DNA of 64,000 nucleotides from Cytobacillus dafuensis. GTDB taxonomy: Bacteria > Bacillota > Bacilli > Bacillales > Cytobacillaceae. Within the stretch, counting starts at the first letter, position 1. Each line of letters starts with the position of its first letter. The stretch covers positions 2,088,001 through 2,152,000 of the forward strand of contig NZ_CP042593.1 in NCBI RefSeq assembly GCF_007995155.1, written 5' to 3'. Made by a program: the position numbers and the translations under genes. Positions 49,055 through 57,590 of this stretch are shown here, piece by piece. Below the pieces are notes generated by a model that ran no database searches, was not told where the DNA came from, and saw nothing but the letters and a program-made list of their open reading frames with translations.

Positions 49055-50008
49055 ATGGAAATTATTTTTATTAACCATCCGCATCAAATGAAGAGTAATG
49101 AAAATCCAGAATTAGCAATGGCATTAGGGTATTTTGATGGTGTACATCTAGGACATCAAAAGGTGATCTTACAGGCAAAAGCAGTTGCAGAAGAAAAAGG
49201 GTATAAAAGTGCTGTTATGACTTTTGATCCTCATCCATCCGTTGTTTTAGGGAAAAGTGAAAGGCATGTTGAGTACATAACTCCTTTAAAAGATAAAATC
49301 AATATTATGTCGAGTTTAGGTATTGATTATTTATATGTAGTAAATTTCTCCCGGGAGTTTGCGAATTTATTGCCGCAAGAATTTGTAGATCAATATTTAA
49401 TTGAATTGAATGTTCAGCATGTTATTGCAGGATTTGACTATTCTTATGGCAGAATGGGAAAAGGGACGATGGAGACATTACTATTTCATTCCCGGAATAA
49501 ATTCGCTTATACGGTTGTCCCTAAATTATCTTCTAATGATGATGAAAAGGTTAGCTCGACATTGATTCGATCTTTAATCCATGAGGGAAAGATGGACAAG
49601 ATACCGTCAATACTTGGTAGATCCTATACGACTACAGGTACAGTTATTCATGGGGATAAACGGGGAAGGACAATCGGGTTTCCAACAGCTAATATTGATT
49701 TACTTGGTGAGTATTTAATTCCACCAATTGGCGTTTATTGTGTTCGCTTATTTGTAGATGGAATTTGGTATGAAGGTGTATGTAATATTGGCTATAAGCC
49801 TACCTTTAATAATGAATTATCTCAAAAACCATCAATTGAAGTGCATATTTTTAATTTTGATCAAGATATATACGGGCAGGAAGTTACAGTAGAGTGGCAT
49901 TTGCATTTAAGAAAAGAACAGAAATTTTCTGGAATAAAAGAACTTATTGCTCAAATAGAAAAAGATAAAAAGAAAGCTCTTGACTACTTTGATAAAAATA
50001 ATGTTTAG
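49055..50008 (+). CDS. ribF: Bifunctional riboflavin kinase / FAD synthetase
   Basis: A 317-residue enzyme turning riboflavin into FMN and FAD (RibC in B. subtilis usage). The N-terminal nucleotidyltransferase domain has GYFDGVHLGHQKVI, FDPHPSVVLG and SSTLIRS; the C-terminal kinase domain has GRTIGFPTANID and SVEVHIFNFD-like sequence. AAAGGTG lies upstream. Adjacent to truB as in most Bacilli. Confidence 0.97.
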   Translation: MEIIFINHPHQMKSNENPELAMALGYFDGVHLGHQKVILQAKAVAEEKGYKSAVMTFDPHPSVVLGKSERHVEYITPLKDKINIMSSLGIDYLYVVNFSREFANLLPQEFVDQYLIELNVQHVIAGFDYSYGRMGKGTMETLLFHSRNKFAYTVVPKLSSNDDEKVSSTLIRSLIHEGKMDKIPSILGRSYTTTGTVIHGDKRGRTIGFPTANIDLLGEYLIPPIGVYCVRLFVDGIWYEGVCNIGYKPTFNNELSQKPSIEVHIFNFDQDIYGQEVTVEWHLHLRKEQKFSGIKELIAQIEKDKKKALDYFDKNNV

Positions 50009-50010
50009 CC

Positions 50011-50039
50011 TTGCATTTTGTCATAAAAAGTTGTATTCT
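50011..50039 (+). promoter_or_regulatory. Sigma-A promoter for rpsO
   Basis: TTGCAT (50011-50016), 17-base spacer, TATTCT (50034-50039), with TG directly before the -10. It sits just after the ribF stop. Confidence 0.6.
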
Positions 50040-50060
50040 TATTAACGTATCAAAAGAACC

Positions 50061-50100
50061 ATTGCTTGGCAAGTCGAGTCACCGACGCTTGCTCAGTAAT
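50061..50100 (+). promoter_or_regulatory. rpsO leader fold, candidate S15 autoregulatory site
   Basis: ATTGCT (50061-50066) pairs with AGTAAT (50095-50100), GCAAG (50069-50073) with CTTGC (50088-50092), and TCG (50074-50076) with CGA (50083-50085). The fold stands before the AGGAGGTG site of rpsO. S15 is known to bind its own mRNA leader in Geobacillus; equivalence here is inferred. Confidence 0.5.
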
Positions 50101-50128
50101 AGGGGATTGAAAATAGGAGGTGAATCGG

Positions 50129-50398
50129 ATGGCAATCACTAAAGAACGTAAAAATGAACTAATCAATGAGTATAAAACTCATGAGAATGATACTGGTTCT
50201 CCAGAGGTTCAAATCGCTGTCCTTACAGAAGAAATTAACAAATTGAACGATCATTTACGTACTCATAAGAAAGATCACCACTCACGTCGCGGTCTTTTGA
50301 AAATGGTAGGTAAACGTCGTAACCTGTTAACTTACCTACGTAACAAAGATGTACAACGTTACCGTGTGTTAATTAATAAGTTAGGTTTACGTCGATAA
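50129..50398 (+). CDS. rpsO: 30S ribosomal protein uS15
   Basis: The 89-residue S15 protein that binds the 16S central domain early in assembly. [36 protein letters not shown] and the [14 protein letters not shown] motif are all present. GTG 50120 lies within the AGGAGGTG site, so ATG 50129, 6 bases after it, is the start. A strong terminator follows. Confidence 0.99.
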   Translation: MAITKERKNELINEYKTHENDTGSPEVQIAVLTEEINKLNDHLRTHKKDHHSRRGLLKMVGKRRNLLTYLRNKDVQRYRVLINKLGLRR

Positions 50399-50405
50399 TT
50401 AGAGA

Positions 50406-50428
50406 AGCGGGATTTTTCCCGCTTTTTT
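50406..50428 (+). terminator. Rho-independent terminator after rpsO
   Basis: AGCGGGA (50406-50412) pairs perfectly with TCCCGCT (50417-50423), loop TTTT, followed by TTTTT. Strong. Confidence 0.92.
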
Positions 50429-50478
50429 ATTAGCTTAAAAAGAACACTTGTTTACATACATAAAGATTGATTTTAACT

Positions 50479-50484
50479 TATAAT
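50479..50484 (+). promoter_or_regulatory. Possible -10 of a pnp promoter
   Basis: A perfect TATAAT lies 140 bases before pnp. The best -35-like hexamer (TTTACA at 50451) is 22 bases away, too far, so support is partial. Some promoter is expected because a strong terminator precedes this region. Confidence 0.4.
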
Positions 50485-50558
50485 AAAAATGTACATACTA
50501 GTTATACACATATATTTATTTTTTTAGAGCATTTATGCTTTTTAATAAATTAGGTTTA

Positions 50559-50591
50559 AGGTTTAGGGTTCCAAGACTATTCGCTAAACCT
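50559..50591 (+). promoter_or_regulatory. Hairpin in the pnp leader
   Basis: AGGTTTAG (50559-50566) pairs perfectly with CTAAACCT (50584-50591) around a 17-base loop, 15-20 bases before the pnp ribosome site. pnp leaders of enterobacteria carry a processing hairpin used for autoregulation; a similar role here is only a suggestion. Confidence 0.4.
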
Positions 50592-50623
50592 CCATTGTGA
50601 AAAGGTAGAGAGGGGTTACAAAT

Positions 50624-52744
50624 ATGGGACAAGATAAACATATTTATTCTATAGATTGGGCTGGACGCAAGTTATCCGTTGAAATTGGACAATTGGCAAA
50701 ACAAGCAAACGGAGCTGTTTTAGTTCGTTATAATGATACAGCAGTATTAAGTACAGCAACAGCATCTAAAGAACCGAAAAATTTAGATTTCTTTCCATTA
50801 ACAGTAAATTATGAAGAAAGATTGTATGCAGTTGGTAAAATTCCAGGCGGTTTTATTAAGAGAGAAGGCCGTCCTAGTGAAAAAGCAATTTTAGCTAGCC
50901 GTTTAATTGATAGACCTATTCGTCCATTATTTGCTGATGGTTTTCGTAATGAAGTACAAGTCGTTAGTATGGTCATGAGTGTTGATCAAGATTGTTCATC
51001 AGAAATGGCTGCGATGTTTGGATCATCTTTAGCACTATGTCTATCAGATATTCCTTTTGGCGGGCCAATTGCCGGTGTTAGTGTTGGCCGAGTAGACGGA
51101 GAATTTATTATAAATCCAACAGTTGATCAAGCAGAAAATAGTGATATCCATTTAGTTGTAGCGGGTACGAAAGATGCCATTAACATGGTTGAAGCGGGTG
51201 CTCATGAGGTACCTGAAGAAGTAATGCTTGAAGCAATTATGTTCGGTCATGAGGAAATAAAGCGTTTAATCGCTTTCCAAGAAGAAATTGTAGCTGAAAT
51301 TGGTAAAGAAAAACTTGAAATCGTCCTATATGAACTAGATCAAGATTTAGAAGCTAAGGTTCGCACTCTTTGCGAAACAGAAATGATTACAGCTATTCAA
51401 GTTCAGGAAAAACATGCTCGTGAAGCTGCTATTAAAACAGTTAAAAATGATGTAATAGCTAAATTTGAAGAGCTGGAAGCAAGTGATGATGACCTGAAAC
51501 AAGTGAGACAAATTCTTGATAAGATTGTGAAGGGTGAAGTGCGAAGATTAATCACAGAAGAAAAGGTACGCCCAGATGGACGTGGACTTGATGTAATTCG
51601 CCCACTTTCTTCAGAAGTTGGTCTTTTGGCACGAACTCATGGTTCAGGATTATTTACTCGCGGACAAACACAAGCTCTAAGCGTGTGTACATTAGGAGCG
51701 CTGGGTGATGTTCAGATTCTGGATGGATTAGGAATTGAAGAGGAAAAGCGGTTTATGCATCATTATAATTTTCCTAATTTCAGCGTCGGGGAAACTGGAC
51801 CTATGAGAGGGCCTGGCCGCCGTGAAATTGGCCATGGTGCATTGGGGGAACGTGCATTAGAGCCAGTAATTCCATCTGAAAAGGATTTTCCTTATACAGT
51901 ACGTCTAGTGTCTGAAGTATTAGAATCTAATGGTTCTACTTCTCAGGCAAGTATTTGTGCAAGTACTCTTGCCATGATGGATGCTGGTGTTCCGATTAAA
52001 GCTCCAGTAGCGGGTATTGCTATGGGTCTTATCAAATCTGGTGAGCATTATTCTATCTTAACTGATATTCAAGGTATGGAAGACCATTTGGGAGATATGG
52101 ACTTTAAGGTTGCTGGTACGTCAAAAGGAGTAACAGCACTACAGATGGATATAAAAATCGAAGGTCTTTCTCGTGAAATATTAGAAGAAGCACTTCAGCA
52201 GGCTAAAAAAGGCCGCATGCAAATTCTAGATTCTATGCTAAGTACACTTGCCAAGCCAAGAGTTGAGCTTTCTAAATATGCTCCGAAAATTTTAACAATG
52301 AAAATTAATCCAGATAAGATTCGCGATGTCATTGGGCCAAGTGGAAAGCAAATTAACAAGATAATCGAAGAAACTGGTGTAAAAATTGATATCGAGCAAG
52401 ATGGTACAGTGTTCATTTCTTCAACAAATGAGGAAATGAACCAAAAGGCTAAGAAGATTATTGAAGACATTGTTCGTGAGGTTGAAGTTGGACAAATGTA
52501 TCTTGGAAAAGTAAAACGAATTGAAAAATTCGGTGCATTTGTAGAAATATTCAATGGCAAGGATGGACTTGTGCATATATCTGAGCTTGCCGAAGAACGT
52601 GTTGGTAAAGTTGAGGATGTAGTATCAATTGGTGATGAATTGCTTGTGAAAGTAACTGAAATTGATAAGCAAGGCCGTGTAAATTTATCTCGTAAAGTCG
52701 TTCTTCGTGAACAGCGTGAGCAAAAGGAAAAAGCCGGGCAGTAA
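50624..52744 (+). CDS. pnp: Polynucleotide phosphorylase
   Basis: The 706-residue 3'-5' phosphorolytic exoribonuclease. Two RNase PH domains (about 10-145 and 310-545; the second has [25 protein letters not shown] catalytic loop, here at about 385-405) flank a helical domain; KH ([18 protein letters not shown] near 565) and S1 ([17 protein letters not shown] near 625) domains follow. AGAGAGGGG precedes the ATG. It stands after rpsO as in nearly all bacteria but with its own leader. Confidence 0.98.
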   Translation: MGQDKHIYSIDWAGRKLSVEIGQLAKQANGAVLVRYNDTAVLSTATASKEPKNLDFFPLTVNYEERLYAVGKIPGGFIKREGRPSEKAILASRLIDRPIRPLFADGFRNEVQVVSMVMSVDQDCSSEMAAMFGSSLALCLSDIPFGGPIAGVSVGRVDGEFIINPTVDQAENSDIHLVVAGTKDAINMVEAGAHEVPEEVMLEAIMFGHEEIKRLIAFQEEIVAEIGKEKLEIVLYELDQDLEAKVRTLCETEMITAIQVQEKHAREAAIKTVKNDVIAKFEELEASDDDLKQVRQILDKIVKGEVRRLITEEKVRPDGRGLDVIRPLSSEVGLLARTHGSGLFTRGQTQALSVCTLGALGDVQILDGLGIEEEKRFMHHYNFPNFSVGETGPMRGPGRREIGHGALGERALEPVIPSEKDFPYTVRLVSEVLESNGSTSQASICASTLAMMDAGVPIKAPVAGIAMGLIKSGEHYSILTDIQGMEDHLGDMDFKVAGTSKGVTALQMDIKIEGLSREILEEALQQAKKGRMQILDSMLSTLAKPRVELSKYAPKILTMKINPDKIRDVIGPSGKQINKIIEETGVKIDIEQDGTVFISSTNEEMNQKAKKIIEDIVREVEVGQMYLGKVKRIEKFGAFVEIFNGKDGLVHISELAEERVGKVEDVVSIGDELLVKVTEIDKQGRVNLSRKVVLREQREQKEKAGQ

Positions 52745-52782
52745 GATAATAAGCCCAATTAATTTAATATGATATGAAATGC

Positions 52783-52811
52783 AGAGTCAGGGGGGCCCCT
52801 CCTGACTCTTT
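52783..52811 (+). terminator. Rho-independent terminator after pnp
   Basis: AGAGTCAGG (52783-52791) pairs with CCTGACTCT (52801-52809), extended by inner G-C pairs, followed by a short T-tract. Confidence 0.82.
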
Positions 52812-52870
52812 CCATATACATACTAAAAAACAAGGATTTTGCTAAAAGTAGCTCGTTCTACCTTGTCCTT

Positions 52871-52889
52871 ACTAAACATATTGTTTAGT
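52871..52889 (+). repeat. Small palindrome upstream of ylxY
   Basis: ACTAAACA-TAT-TGTTTAGT is a perfect 8-bp inverted repeat ending 5 bases before the AAGGAGG site of ylxY. It could be a regulator site or a translational hairpin; it also contains a sigma-E -10-like CATATTGT, but no matching -35 was found. Confidence 0.45.
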
Positions 52890-52905
52890 GAAGGAGGCAT
52901 GTTAG

Positions 52906-53892
52906 GTGAAGAAAATAACGAGTTTCAGCATTATTTTTATATTTGCAATTTATCTTGTCAATAATCCGTTAACGAACCAATATGTTATAGGATTAAAGTC
53001 AGATTCTATTATTGTAATGAAGCAAAAAGATGTATTATTCAAAGAAATTGAAAGTAAATCAGAAGATTATTATATTCCACCCCAGGATGCAAAAATTGAT
53101 CGTGTCTGGAAAGCGATTCCCGGACTAAATGGGTTAAAAGTAGATATAGAAGCTTCCTATAAAAAGATGAAGCCAAATGGAGTATTTAGTGAGGAAAAAT
53201 TGGTTTTTCATCAAATACAACCAAAAGTCAATTTAAGCGATTTGCCGCCTAACCCGATATATAAAGGACATCCAGATAAACAAATGGTTAGTTTATTAAT
53301 AAATGTGGCATGGGGAAATGAATATTTAACAGATATGTTAGCAACGCTGAAAAAACATAATGTTTCTGCTAGCTTCTTTTTAGAAGGAAGATGGGCTCAA
53401 AATAATCCCGAGTTAGCAAGAATGATTGAGGCTGCTGGACATGAAATCGGTAACCATTCCTTTACACACCCAAATATGGAGATAATATCTTCAAGCAAAA
53501 CAAGAGAAGAAATACAAAAAACAAATGAAGTGATAAAGGCAATTACCGAAAAGCCAATTAAATGGTTTGCTCCCCCGAGTGGAAGTTATAGAAATGAAAC
53601 CGTCCAAATTGCAGCTGAGGAAAAACTAGGAACAGTGATGTGGACAGTAGACACAGTAGATTGGAAAAAACCATCTCCTGAACAATTATTGAATCGTGTC
53701 ATGAGCAAAGTTGACAATGGGTCCATGATATTAATGCACCCAACGGATCCAACAGCAAAATCATTAAATCAATTAATTTTGCAGCTTAAACAAAGAGGTT
53801 TTCAAATCGGTACCGTATCGGAACTTTTAAGCTCAGAAAGAACGATAGATTATTATCATTTAGGAAAAGGTAATAATGAAGAAACGAACTAA
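52906..53892 (+). CDS. ylxY: Sporulation-type polysaccharide deacetylase-like protein YlxY
   Basis: A 328-residue NodB-fold protein with an N-terminal signal/anchor (residues 4-20, ITSFSIIFIFAIYLVNN). The NodB domain starts near 125. GNHSFTHPN preserves the H..H metal pair, and WTVDTVDW and MILMHPT match motifs 4 and 5. The usual TFDDGP motif with the catalytic Asp is replaced by INVAWGNEY, and motif 3 is APPSG rather than RPPYG. It matches the YlxY family next to pnp and mlpA; whether it is catalytic is unclear. The start is GTG after AAGGAGG. Confidence 0.92.
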   Translation: MKKITSFSIIFIFAIYLVNNPLTNQYVIGLKSDSIIVMKQKDVLFKEIESKSEDYYIPPQDAKIDRVWKAIPGLNGLKVDIEASYKKMKPNGVFSEEKLVFHQIQPKVNLSDLPPNPIYKGHPDKQMVSLLINVAWGNEYLTDMLATLKKHNVSASFFLEGRWAQNNPELARMIEAAGHEIGNHSFTHPNMEIISSSKTREEIQKTNEVIKAITEKPIKWFAPPSGSYRNETVQIAAEEKLGTVMWTVDTVDWKKPSPEQLLNRVMSKVDNGSMILMHPTDPTAKSLNQLILQLKQRGFQIGTVSELLSSERTIDYYHLGKGNNEETN

Positions 53893-53931
53893 CTTGATTC
53901 TCGCTTTGTCATAGGAACAGGAGGAAATTAT

Positions 53932-55167
53932 TTGATTAAGAAATATACATGCCAAAATGGAGTAAGAGTCGTATTAGAAAATATTCCAACCGTTCGTTCT
54001 GTTGCAATTGGTGTGTGGATTGGGACAGGATCTCGCGATGAAAATCTTAAGAATAATGGGATTTCACATTTTCTAGAACATATGTTTTTTAAAGGTACAA
54101 AAACAAGGACCGCTAGAGAAATTGCCGAATCATTCGACAGCATTGGTGGTCAAGTGAATGCTTTTACATCAAAGGAATATACTTGTTATTATGCAAAAGT
54201 TCTTGATACTCATGCAGATTTTGCACTTGAAGTATTAGCCGATATGTTTTTTAATTCTACCTTTGTGGAAGAAGAACTAAATAAAGAGAAAAATGTAGTC
54301 TATGAAGAAATAAAAATGTATGAGGACACTCCTGATGATATTGTGCATGATCTACTTAGTAAGGCGGTCTATGAAAATCATCCTCTTGGTTACCCTATTT
54401 TAGGTACTGAAGAAACATTAACTACATTTAATGGGGATAAACTAAAAGAATATGTTCATGATATGTATACGCCTGATAAAGTGGTCGTTTCAATTGCAGG
54501 AAATATTTCCGATTCCTTCATTCGTGAAGTTGATAAATATTTTGGTTCATATGAGGGTGGCAAACACGATAACGTCGAACAAAATCCTACATTCCACTCT
54601 AATCGCATTGTTCGAAAAAAAGAAACAGAGCAGGCTCATTTATGCATTGGTTTCGAGGGTCTTCAAGTTGGACATGATGATATGTATAACCTAATTATTT
54701 TGAATAATATTCTGGGCGGCAGTATGAGCAGTCGTTTATTTCAAGATGTCAGAGAGCAAAGAGGTCTTGCCTATTCAGTTTTTTCTTACCACTCAGCTTA
54801 CAAAGATACTGGGATGGTGACTCTTTATGGTGGAACAGGAGCAAAGCAATTAGATCTTTTATTTGACACAATGCAGGAGACACTAAGAATTTTGAAAAAA
54901 GAAGGCATTACAGCAAAGGAATTAAAAAATAGTAAAGAGCAGCTAAAAGGAAGTCTTATGCTAAGTTTGGAAAGTACTAATAGCAGAATGAGCAGAAACG
55001 GGAAAAATGAGCTCCTGCTTGGAAGACATCGATCTTTAGATGAAATTCTTGAACAAATTGATGCAGTTACGAAACAAGGTGTGGATGAAGTGGCTAATTC
55101 AATATTTACAGATAACTATTCAATTGCCCTTATTAGTCCTGATGGAGAATTACCGAAAAATATATAA
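53932..55167 (+). CDS. mlpA: M16 family zinc metalloprotease MlpA
   Basis: A 411-residue peptidase of the processing-peptidase type (YmxG/MlpA). The inverted zinc motif is HFLEH (His46, Glu49, His50), with the distal Glu in the EKNVVYEEIKMYEDTPDDI segment. The second half (about 170-390) includes the GGSMSSRLFQDVREQRGLAY motif. TTG start with AGGAGG. In B. subtilis mlpA has been linked to control of extracellular protease genes; substrate here unknown. Confidence 0.96.
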   Translation: MIKKYTCQNGVRVVLENIPTVRSVAIGVWIGTGSRDENLKNNGISHFLEHMFFKGTKTRTAREIAESFDSIGGQVNAFTSKEYTCYYAKVLDTHADFALEVLADMFFNSTFVEEELNKEKNVVYEEIKMYEDTPDDIVHDLLSKAVYENHPLGYPILGTEETLTTFNGDKLKEYVHDMYTPDKVVVSIAGNISDSFIREVDKYFGSYEGGKHDNVEQNPTFHSNRIVRKKETEQAHLCIGFEGLQVGHDDMYNLIILNNILGGSMSSRLFQDVREQRGLAYSVFSYHSAYKDTGMVTLYGGTGAKQLDLLFDTMQETLRILKKEGITAKELKNSKEQLKGSLMLSLESTNSRMSRNGKNELLLGRHRSLDEILEQIDAVTKQGVDEVANSIFTDNYSIALISPDGELPKNI

Positions 55168-55178
55168 ATATTAATTGA

Positions 55179-55215
55179 AACAGTCTATATGATTTTATAG
55201 GCTGTTTTTATTTTG
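55179..55215 (+). terminator. Rho-independent terminator after mlpA
   Basis: AACAGTCTAT (55179-55188) pairs with ATAGGCTGTT (55197-55206), one G-U pair, followed by TTTTATTTT. Confidence 0.88.
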
Positions 55216-55250
55216 GAAAATTAAGTATATCTTTCTTGAGTTAGAGAACT

Positions 55251-55460
55251 GTCTAGCTTCACAAGGAACGCTTCGACTGCGTATACATCGTACGACTAAA
55301 AGCGATAGCTTTTAAGAGGAGCGCCTACCCCCGACGTACAGAAGGTACTAGTGTCGACAATGCGATAGGACGTCGCGTTTTTGTCGATCTCGAGGTCACA
55401 AGCCAATCCCCCTAGAAAAGTAAAGAGCACCTTTCCGTGAAGTTCGTCTTGCGCTTTTCT
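55251..55460 (+). repeat. Dispersed intergenic repeat, copy 3 (mlpA-ymxH)
   Basis: Begins GTCTAGCTTC and ends GCGCTTTTCT, the same ends as copy 1 at 15716-15945, same orientation. Both share ACTAGTGTCGAC and the CACCTTT..CGTG..TCGTCTTG block. It is GC-rich relative to its surroundings and has no plausible gene. Confidence 0.78.
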
Positions 55461-55523
55461 TAGTCTAAAAGCTTTTTTTCTATGATATGAATATATAGAG
55501 GAAAAGGAATGGAGGGGATAAGG

Positions 55524-55766
55524 ATGAGACTTAGTGAACTAAGCGGAAAAGAAATCGTTGATGTAAAGAAAGCAGAAAGATTAGGTGTTTTGGGTCAGAC
55601 CGATCTTGAAATTAATGAAAAAAGTGGACAAATACAAGCATTAGTCATCCCATCTTTAAAATGGTTCGGACTCAAGAGACAGGGTGAAGAAATAAGAGTA
55701 CCTTGGAGTCATATAAAAAGGATTGGATCTGATATGATTATTTTAGATATGCCGGAGGAGGAGTAA
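55524..55766 (+). CDS. ymxH: YlmC/YmxH family PRC-barrel protein
   Basis: An 80-residue PRC-barrel protein: MRLSELSGKEIVDVKKAERL then GQTDLEINEKSGQIQALVIP and VPWSHIKRIGSDMIILDMPE. YlmC/YmxH proteins appear in sporulating Firmicutes; a molecular function is not established. An ATG at 55509 overlaps GGAGGGG, so ATG 55524 is chosen. A terminator lies after it. Confidence 0.93.
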   Translation: MRLSELSGKEIVDVKKAERLGVLGQTDLEINEKSGQIQALVIPSLKWFGLKRQGEEIRVPWSHIKRIGSDMIILDMPEEE

Positions 55767-55804
55767 GCAATAACTGATCCTTAATTGAATAGATAATCTG
55801 TTTG

Positions 55805-55856
55805 GGGTTGCCTCATAAGTCTATATTATGACTGTGAGGAAGCCCTTTTCTTTTTG
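55805..55856 (+). terminator. Rho-independent terminator after ymxH
   Basis: GGGTTGCCTCATAAGTC (from 55805) pairs imperfectly with GACTGTGAGGAAGCCC (to 55845), followed by TTTTCTTTTT. It isolates dpaA from ymxH. Confidence 0.82.
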
Positions 55857-55861
55857 TGGAA

Positions 55862-55890
55862 AACTCACCGAATCACGCTACCATACATAA
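55862..55890 (+). promoter_or_regulatory. Candidate sigma-K promoter for dpaAB
   Basis: AACT at 55862-55865, a 16-base spacer and CATACATAA at 55882-55890 approximate the sigma-K pattern (mACm and CATAnnnTA). Sigma-K drives dpaAB (spoVF) in the mother cell of B. subtilis, so context supports the call. Confidence 0.5.
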
Positions 55891-55951
55891 GATGTTGAAG
55901 TAGTTAATATAAACAATACCTGTTCATTCTTTAGAAGAAGGTGAGGGTTTC

Positions 55952-56854
55952 ATGCTTACAGACGTACAAATCGCTGTCATCGGCGGTGATGCTAGGCAGT
56001 TAGAAATCATTCGGAATTTAACCGAACTCGATGCCAAGCTTTCATTAATTGGCTTTGAACAATTAGACCATGCCTTTACAGGGGCTGTCAAAGAAAAAAT
56101 AGATGAAGTGGAGTTTTCAAATAAAGATGTTGTTATATTACCAGTGCCAGGTACAAGTCTAGATGGTCAAATAGAAACGATATTTTCTAATGAAAAGGTC
56201 ATATTGAGAAAAGAGATGCTATTGGAAACACCTCCACATTGTACAATTTACTCTGGAATTAGCAATTCATATCTAGACAGTATTACAAAACAAGCTAATA
56301 GACGACTCGTTAATCTATTTGAACGTGATGATGTTGCGATCTATAATTCAATACCAACAGTTGAAGGAACTATAATGATGGCTATTCAGCATACTGATAT
56401 AACCATCCATGGATCAAACATTACAGTTCTTGGTCTTGGAAGAGTAGGAATGAGTGTGGCTAGAATCTTTGATGCACTTGGAGCAAAAGTAAAAGTAGGT
56501 GCAAGGAAATCAGAACATATAGCAAGAATCACTGAAATGGCGCTGACCCCTTTTCATTTGAATGATTTGGAAAATGAAATTAAAGACGCTGATATTTGCA
56601 TTAATACAATTCCTCATTTGGTTGTTACGGCCTCTGTTATTGCAAGGATGCCCGTTCATACATTAATTATCGATCTTGCCTCTAAGCCTGGGGGAACAGA
56701 TTTCAGATATGCAGAAAAAAGGGGAATCAAGGCTTTGCTTGCCCCTGGATTACCTGGAATTGTTGCTCCGAAAACAGCAGGAAAAATATTAGCGAAAGTT
56801 CTTTCTCAGCTAATTCAAGATGATGTGAAAATCCGAAAGGGGAATAATAAATGA
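55952..56854 (+). CDS. dpaA: Dipicolinate synthase subunit A
   Basis: A 300-residue NAD(P)-binding subunit (SpoVFA) of the enzyme that oxidises dihydrodipicolinate to dipicolinic acid in the mother cell. The N-terminal domain begins VQIAVIGGDARQLEIIRNLT; a Rossmann segment NITVLGLGRVGMSVARIF is near 158-175; VIDLASKPGGTDF-like sequence (IIDLASKPGGTDF) follows. AGAAGGTGAGG precedes ATG. It overlaps dpaB by ATGA. Confidence 0.98.
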   Translation: MLTDVQIAVIGGDARQLEIIRNLTELDAKLSLIGFEQLDHAFTGAVKEKIDEVEFSNKDVVILPVPGTSLDGQIETIFSNEKVILRKEMLLETPPHCTIYSGISNSYLDSITKQANRRLVNLFERDDVAIYNSIPTVEGTIMMAIQHTDITIHGSNITVLGLGRVGMSVARIFDALGAKVKVGARKSEHIARITEMALTPFHLNDLENEIKDADICINTIPHLVVTASVIARMPVHTLIIDLASKPGGTDFRYAEKRGIKALLAPGLPGIVAPKTAGKILAKVLSQLIQDDVKIRKGNNK

Positions 56855-57450
56855 GTTTAAAAGGAAAACGTATTGGCTTTGGTCTAACAGGGTCTCATTG
56901 TACGTACGATGAGGTATTCCCGGAAATTGAGAAACTTGTTCACTCAGGAGCTGAGGTACTTCCGGTTGTTACGTTCACAGTGAAAAGTACTGAAACAAGA
57001 TTTGGAAAAGGTGAAGATTGGGTTCAAAGAATTGAAGATTTGACAGGGAATAAAGTGATTGACTCGATTGTAAAAGCTGAGCCACTTGGTCCCAAGATAC
57101 CATTGGATTGTATGGTTATTGCACCATTAACAGGTAATTCCATGAGTAAGTTTGCTAATGCCATGACAGATTCTCCAGTTTTAATGGCAGCTAAGGCAAC
57201 ATTAAGAAATCAGAAGCCCGTAGTTTTAGGAATCTCAACGAATGATGCACTTGGATTAAATGGAGTTAATTTAATGAGACTAATGGCAACAAAAAACATT
57301 TACTTTATTCCATTTGGTCAGGATGATCCTATAAAGAAGCCGAATTCCATGGTTGCAAGAATGACTGCACTCACAGAAACAATTGAGACAGCCATAAATG
57401 GCAGGCAATTACAGCCAGTTATTGTTGAGAAATATAAAGACGAAAAGTAA
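56851..57450 (+). CDS. dpaB: Dipicolinate synthase subunit B
   Basis: A 199-residue flavoprotein-fold subunit (SpoVFB), partner of DpaA. GKRIGFGLTGSHCTYDEVFP, PLTGNSMSKFANAMTDSPVL and KNIYFIPFGQDDPIKKPNSM are hallmarks. Overlap of 4 bases with dpaA indicates coupled translation of the two subunits. Substrate comes from dapA product, encoded 2.6 kb downstream. Confidence 0.98.
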   Translation: MSLKGKRIGFGLTGSHCTYDEVFPEIEKLVHSGAEVLPVVTFTVKSTETRFGKGEDWVQRIEDLTGNKVIDSIVKAEPLGPKIPLDCMVIAPLTGNSMSKFANAMTDSPVLMAAKATLRNQKPVVLGISTNDALGLNGVNLMRLMATKNIYFIPFGQDDPIKKPNSMVARMTALTETIETAINGRQLQPVIVEKYKDEK

Positions 57451-57456
57451 CCCCTG

Positions 57457-57563
57457 ATTTTTCTAGCAAAAAAGTTTATTACTTTAAAGAATGAATATGT
57501 TAAAATGGATTTTATTATAAGAAAATTCATTATGTTTTTTATTGTGCTTTTTGCTAGAAAAAT
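57457..57563 (+). repeat. 16-bp perfect inverted repeat around the asd promoter region
   Basis: Bases 57457-57472 (ATTTTTCTAGCAAAAA) are the reverse complement of 57548-57563. The 75 bases between hold an extended -10 TGTTAAAAT (57498-57506) that may start asd transcription. The left arm starts 6 bases after the dpaB stop. It may be a long-loop structure, an operator pair or a relic element. Confidence 0.6.
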
Positions 57564-57590
57564 ATTTTTATTTGAGAGGGGAAATTATTT

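Noticed and set aside
52195..52758. 187-codon reverse-strand open frame within pnp
   Set aside because: It is antisense to conserved KH/S1-coding sequence, Ser/Ile-rich, with no ribosome site; a shadow of the real gene.
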